Assembly: GCA_003133075.1 (NCBI GenBank) | Contig: PKZN01000070.1 | Span: forward strand, 3,120-20,634 | DNA length: 17,515 bases | Source of the DNA: Acidimicrobiaceae bacterium | GTDB taxonomy: Bacteria; Actinomycetota; Acidimicrobiia; Acidimicrobiales; RAAP-2 | Direction of reading: 5' to 3' | In this document: piece after piece, positions 15,059 to 17,515 of the stretch | Layout of the letters: each line of letters starts with the position of its first letter | Position numbering within the stretch: the stretch's first letter is position 1 | The notes under the pieces: model-generated | What the model was told of the DNA's origin: nothing | The model's input: the letters and a program-made list of their open reading frames with translations, nothing else | Databases searched by the model: none | Made by a program: the position numbers and the translations under genes

Positions 15059-16192
15059 GTGTTCAACGATCTCGAACAGACTCTCGCGGGACAGCGCACG
15101 GTGGTGGTCGGCGCGGGCATTGTGGGCACCACGCACGCTCTCTTCGCGTTGGCGCGCGGTGCGCGGGTCGTGCACCTCGAACGCGACCTCGTCGCGCGCG
15201 GCGCGACGGTGCGCAACTTCGGGCTCATCTGGGTGAGTGGCCGGGCCACGGGTGGTGAACTGACCCTCGCCCTTCGCGCGAGAGCGTTGTGGGAGGAGAT
15301 TGCAACCGCGGTCCCCGGCGTGGGCTTTCGGGCCAATGGTTCACTGACGCTCTTGCGCGGTGACGCCGAACACGACGTCGCCCGACGAGCCGTCGAGCGA
15401 CCCGACGCGACGATGCGCGAGTTCGAACTCCTCTCTCGTGAAGAAGCGCGCCAACGCAACCCGGCCCTACGCGGCGACTTCGATTCGGCGCTCTGGTGTG
15501 GTCGCGACGCGGCGGTCGAATCACGGCTCGCCCTCGGCGCGATTCGTGCGTGGATGACGGCGACCGGACGTTACCGCTACCTCCCGGGTCGCGAGCTCGT
15601 GGGTCTCAGCGAGAGCGCGGTGCTCGATCACCGAGGTGAGCGCCACGCCGGCGACCAGGTGTGGCTCTGCCTCGGGGCGAACCTCTCCGGTTTCGCCGCG
15701 GAGTTGTTCGAGCACGAGCCGTTGCGTCGCGTGCGACTGATGATGGCCGAGACCGAGCCCCTCGGTCGCGTGCTCACGACGTCGGTCGCCAATGGTGACA
15801 CCTTTCGCTACTACCCGGCCTTCCGTGAGGACGCGTCCGCCGTGCTCGAAGAACAAGAGCCCTACGCCCGAAGCTTCGCCGTACAGCTGTTGTGCCAGCA
15901 GCGGCTCCACGGAGGTCTCACCATCGGCGACACTCACGAGGTCGACGAACCGGGTCTCTTCGAGACGCGAGACCGGCCGATGGATTTAATCGTCGCGGCC
16001 GCGCGATCGGTGGTGGGGGACGACCTTCCGCCGATCGAGCGGCGCTGGAGTGGCGTCTACCACCAGGTGGATGGCACCAACGAGGACCTGTACTACCGCC
16101 GCGAGGTAGTCGATCACGTGGTCGCCATAACCGGTGCCGGAGGTCGTGGCATGACGGCCGCGCCGGCGATCGCGGAGGAGAGTTTTCTATGA
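15059..16192 (+). CDS. FAD-dependent oxidoreductase of the phosphonate-associated (TIGR03364-like) type
   Basis: A DadA-like flavin amine oxidase, probably acting on an aminoalkylphosphonate such as 2-aminoethylphosphonate or its N-methyl form. The 377-residue protein starts with the dinucleotide-binding loop VVGAGIVGTTHA (GxGxxG at 18-23) and E41 ending the second strand for ribose binding. RNFGLIWVSGR follows, typical of the phosphonate-linked group. A C-terminal GAGGRGMTAAPAIAEE closes the FAD site. The GTG at 15059 is preferred to an in-frame ATG at 14996, because the extra 21 residues are arginine- and proline-rich and a -10 box sits seven bases upstream of the GTG. Its stop overlaps the start of the phosphonatase-like gene (ATGA), so the two are translationally coupled. 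The substrate is inferred from context. Confidence 0.85.
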   Translation: MFNDLEQTLAGQRTVVVGAGIVGTTHALFALARGARVVHLERDLVARGATVRNFGLIWVSGRATGGELTLALRARALWEEIATAVPGVGFRANGSLTLLRGDAEHDVARRAVERPDATMREFELLSREEARQRNPALRGDFDSALWCGRDAAVESRLALGAIRAWMTATGRYRYLPGRELVGLSESAVLDHRGERHAGDQVWLCLGANLSGFAAELFEHEPLRRVRLMMAETEPLGRVLTTSVANGDTFRYYPAFREDASAVLEEQEPYARSFAVQLLCQQRLHGGLTIGDTHEVDEPGLFETRDRPMDLIVAAARSVVGDDLPPIERRWSGVYHQVDGTNEDLYYRREVVDHVVAITGAGGRGMTAAPAIAEESFL

Positions 16193-16857
16193 CCATCGAA
16201 CTCGTCTGCTTCGATATGGCGGGCACGACCGTCGACGACAACGGACTCGTGTTGCGTGCCTTTCGTCGCACGATTGCCGATCTCGAAGTCACGGGGGACG
16301 AAGCAACGAAGGCGGAGGCCTACGTAGTCGAAACGATGGGCCAGTCGAAGATCGAGGTCTTCACGGCGCTCTTCGGCGATGGCGCGTCGGGCGCGAACGA
16401 CGCCTTCGAGCGCCACTTCGTCGACGCGGCGAGTGAGGTCGGGGTGAGTGAAGTGAAGGGAGCGCGTGCGACAGTCGAGACGTTGAAGACCCGCGGGGTC
16501 GCCGTCGCGCTGACGACGGGTTTCTCACCCGCGACGCGCGAGGTGTTGATTGGTCTGCTCGGGTGGTCGGAGCTCTTCCCCCTGCGCGTCTCGCCCGCGG
16601 ACGCCGGTCGCGGTCGTCCCACCCCCGACATGGTCCTGGTGTGCGCGCTGCGCTCACGAATCAGCGCCGTGCAGACGGTGATGGTCGTGGGCGACACCGC
16701 ATCGGACATGCAGGCGGGCCGACGAGCGGGGGTCGGGCAGTGCGTCGGGGTCCTCACCGGCACCGACGACCAAGCCCGACTGCTGGCGAGCGGCGCCGAC
16801 GTGGTCATGAACTCGGTGGCCGAACTGCCGAGGTACGTGGCGCTGCTCGATCACTGA
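16189..16857 (+). CDS. Phosphonatase-like HAD hydrolase (PhnX-like)
   Basis: A 222-residue HAD-superfamily enzyme related to phosphonoacetaldehyde hydrolase, which splits phosphonoacetaldehyde to acetaldehyde and phosphate. The first motif is DMAGT (D9 nucleophile, A11), as in phosphonatases rather than the DxDxT of most HADs. The cap holds M50-G51-x2-K54, matching the MGxxK of PhnX whose lysine forms the Schiff base with the aldehyde. The usual motif-3 lysine is arginine (GRGRP, R143), again as in phosphonatases. The last motif is VVGDTASDMQAG (D169, D173). GGAGGAG is eight bases before the ATG, which overlaps the upstream stop codon. It is shorter than PhnX (about 270), so it is called PhnX-like. 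Confidence 0.9.
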   Translation: MTIELVCFDMAGTTVDDNGLVLRAFRRTIADLEVTGDEATKAEAYVVETMGQSKIEVFTALFGDGASGANDAFERHFVDAASEVGVSEVKGARATVETLKTRGVAVALTTGFSPATREVLIGLLGWSELFPLRVSPADAGRGRPTPDMVLVCALRSRISAVQTVMVVGDTASDMQAGRRAGVGQCVGVLTGTDDQARLLASGADVVMNSVAELPRYVALLDH

Positions 16858-16880
16858 GGAGCAACATTCGCGAAGAATCC

Positions 16881-16902
16881 CGACGTTGGACACACAACGT
16901 CG
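16881..16902. promoter_or_regulatory. Candidate operator: perfect 8-bp inverted repeat
   Basis: CGACGTTG (16881-16888) and CAACGTCG (16895-16902) form a perfect inverted repeat with a 6-base spacer, in the 131-base gap between the hydrolase gene and the solute-binding protein gene. It is not followed by a T-run, so it is not a good terminator. A -10-like TACTCT lies downstream at 16937-16942. A dimeric regulator could bind here. Confidence 0.45.
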
Positions 16903-16936
16903 CGCGGGACGTCACCTCGCGCTAACCAAGCACTCT

Positions 16937-16942
16937 TACTCT
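16937..16942 (+). promoter_or_regulatory. Candidate -10 box of the binding-protein gene
   Basis: TACTCT fits TANNNT and would start transcription near 16950, leaving a leader of about 40 bases that contains AGGAGG (16975-16980). No clear -35. Confidence 0.3.
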
Positions 16943-16988
16943 CGGGGCGAGCAACCAACGAGGTGCTCACTTTTAGGAGGCTGTAGGC

Positions 16989-17515
16989 GTGATTTCAAAC
17001 AAACTAAGGATTGCCTTCGCGGCCGGCCTGGTGGGGACGGCCCTCACGACCGTCGCGGTGGTCGGCGGAGCGAACGCGGCGACGAAGAAGGTCAACTGGG
17101 CAACGGTGACGTCCGCCAAGGCCGGTGGCGGCATGAGCGCACTGATCAAGGCCGCGAAAAAAGAAGGTCACGTCAACGTGATCACGATTCCCCTGTCCGG
17201 GTGGGCCAACTACGGCGCCATCATGAAGGACTTCACGAAGAAGTACGGCATCAGGATCGATGACCAGAACCCCAACGGTTCGAGTGCACAAGAGATCACC
17301 GCTATCAACACGCAAAAGGGTCGCGCCGACGCGCCCGACGTCGTCGACGTCGGCACGAGTTACGCGACCGGCAACGAGAACCTGTGGGCCCCCTACAAGG
17401 TGGCGACCTGGGCGGACATCCCGAGTGCGGCCAAGGACGCGAGCGGACGCTGGTACGACGACTACGGCGGCTACGTCGCGATCGGCTGTGACACCAAGAT
17501 CGTCACCACGTGCCC
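16989..17515 (+). CDS. ABC transporter solute-binding protein, 5' part (cut by window edge)
   Basis: A frame that stays open from GTG 16989 to the window end, 175 codons. AGGAGG lies eight bases before the GTG. The product has an N-terminal signal peptide (basic start, hydrophobic core, GGANA then ATKK near residue 31), without a lipobox, so it would be secreted. The mature part, with MSALIKAAKKEGHVNVITIPLS then DFTKKYGI, DAPDVVDVG and YDDYGGYVAIGCD, is typical of the spermidine/iron-type periplasmic binding fold (the polyamine/PotD-like and AEP-binding group). Given the two upstream genes it probably binds an aminoalkylphosphonate. Permease and ATPase genes are expected to follow beyond the window. 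Confidence 0.88.
   Translation, partial: MISNKLRIAFAAGLVGTALTTVAVVGGANAATKKVNWATVTSAKAGGGMSALIKAAKKEGHVNVITIPLSGWANYGAIMKDFTKKYGIRIDDQNPNGSSAQEITAINTQKGRADAPDVVDVGTSYATGNENLWAPYKVATWADIPSAAKDASGRWYDDYGGYVAIGCDTKIVTTC

Noticed and set aside
14519..15175. Minus-strand frame of 218 codons opposite tadA
   Set aside because: Antisense to a clear TadA; its histidine- and arginine-rich product is typical of a shadow frame.

Overview
The window reads as ordinary chromosome from a high-GC actinobacterium (Actinomycetota). The class Acidimicrobiia is my best guess, but this rests only on gene content and style, not on a marker gene. The clues are strong GC bias at third codon positions, frequent GTG and TTG starts, actinobacterial domain types (DUF2510, DUF805 with a zinc ribbon, paralogous FadE-type acyl-CoA dehydrogenase), extended use of TANNNT -10 boxes with poor -35 boxes, and some genes that look leaderless.

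Layout. 1-1715: an IS200/IS605-type tnpB with intact nuclease and zinc-ribbon residues, followed by a run of hairpins that looks like its omega/reRNA and right end. No tnpA is visible. 1810-2111: a small HCCC-type putative zinc protein and tRNA-Arg(UCG). 2125-3878 (minus): three small membrane proteins, the last a DUF805 protein with a C-terminal zinc ribbon. 4161-5891 (plus): sqdB, UDP-sulfoquinovose synthase, then a two-TM membrane protein. 5888-7129 (minus): a regulator with two TetR-type halves in one chain, with an inverted repeat over its own start region. 7224-8209 (plus): a one-TM mini-protein followed 2 nt later by a DUF3445 protein of the heme-dependent oxidative N-demethylase family. 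8195-10078 (minus): a DUF2510 membrane protein and an acyl-CoA dehydrogenase. 10114-11856 (plus): an atypical aldehyde dehydrogenase. 11845-14270 (minus): gabT and a lipoprotein predicted to be a seven-bladed propeller with one cysteine pair per blade. 14347-14469 (minus): tRNA-Ser(CGA) with a strong terminator. 14534-14983 (plus): tadA. 15059-17515 (plus): an FAD-dependent amine oxidase of the phosphonate-associated type, a phosphonatase-like HAD hydrolase, and the first third or so of an ABC-type solute-binding protein cut by the window edge.

How the genes work together. The clearest functional unit is the right-hand end: uptake (binding protein), oxidative deamination of an aminoalkylphosphonate (FAD oxidase) and C-P cleavage (phosphonatase-like hydrolase with the Schiff-base lysine kept). 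It looks like a phosphonate scavenging module. gabT and the aldehyde dehydrogenase could serve amine or GABA catabolism, but they are convergent and not an operon. tadA and tRNA-Arg(UCG) both concern the decoding of CGN arginine codons. Many neighbouring genes are convergent with overlapping stop codons, so the chromosome is tightly packed. I see no prophage, CRISPR array or defence island in the window.
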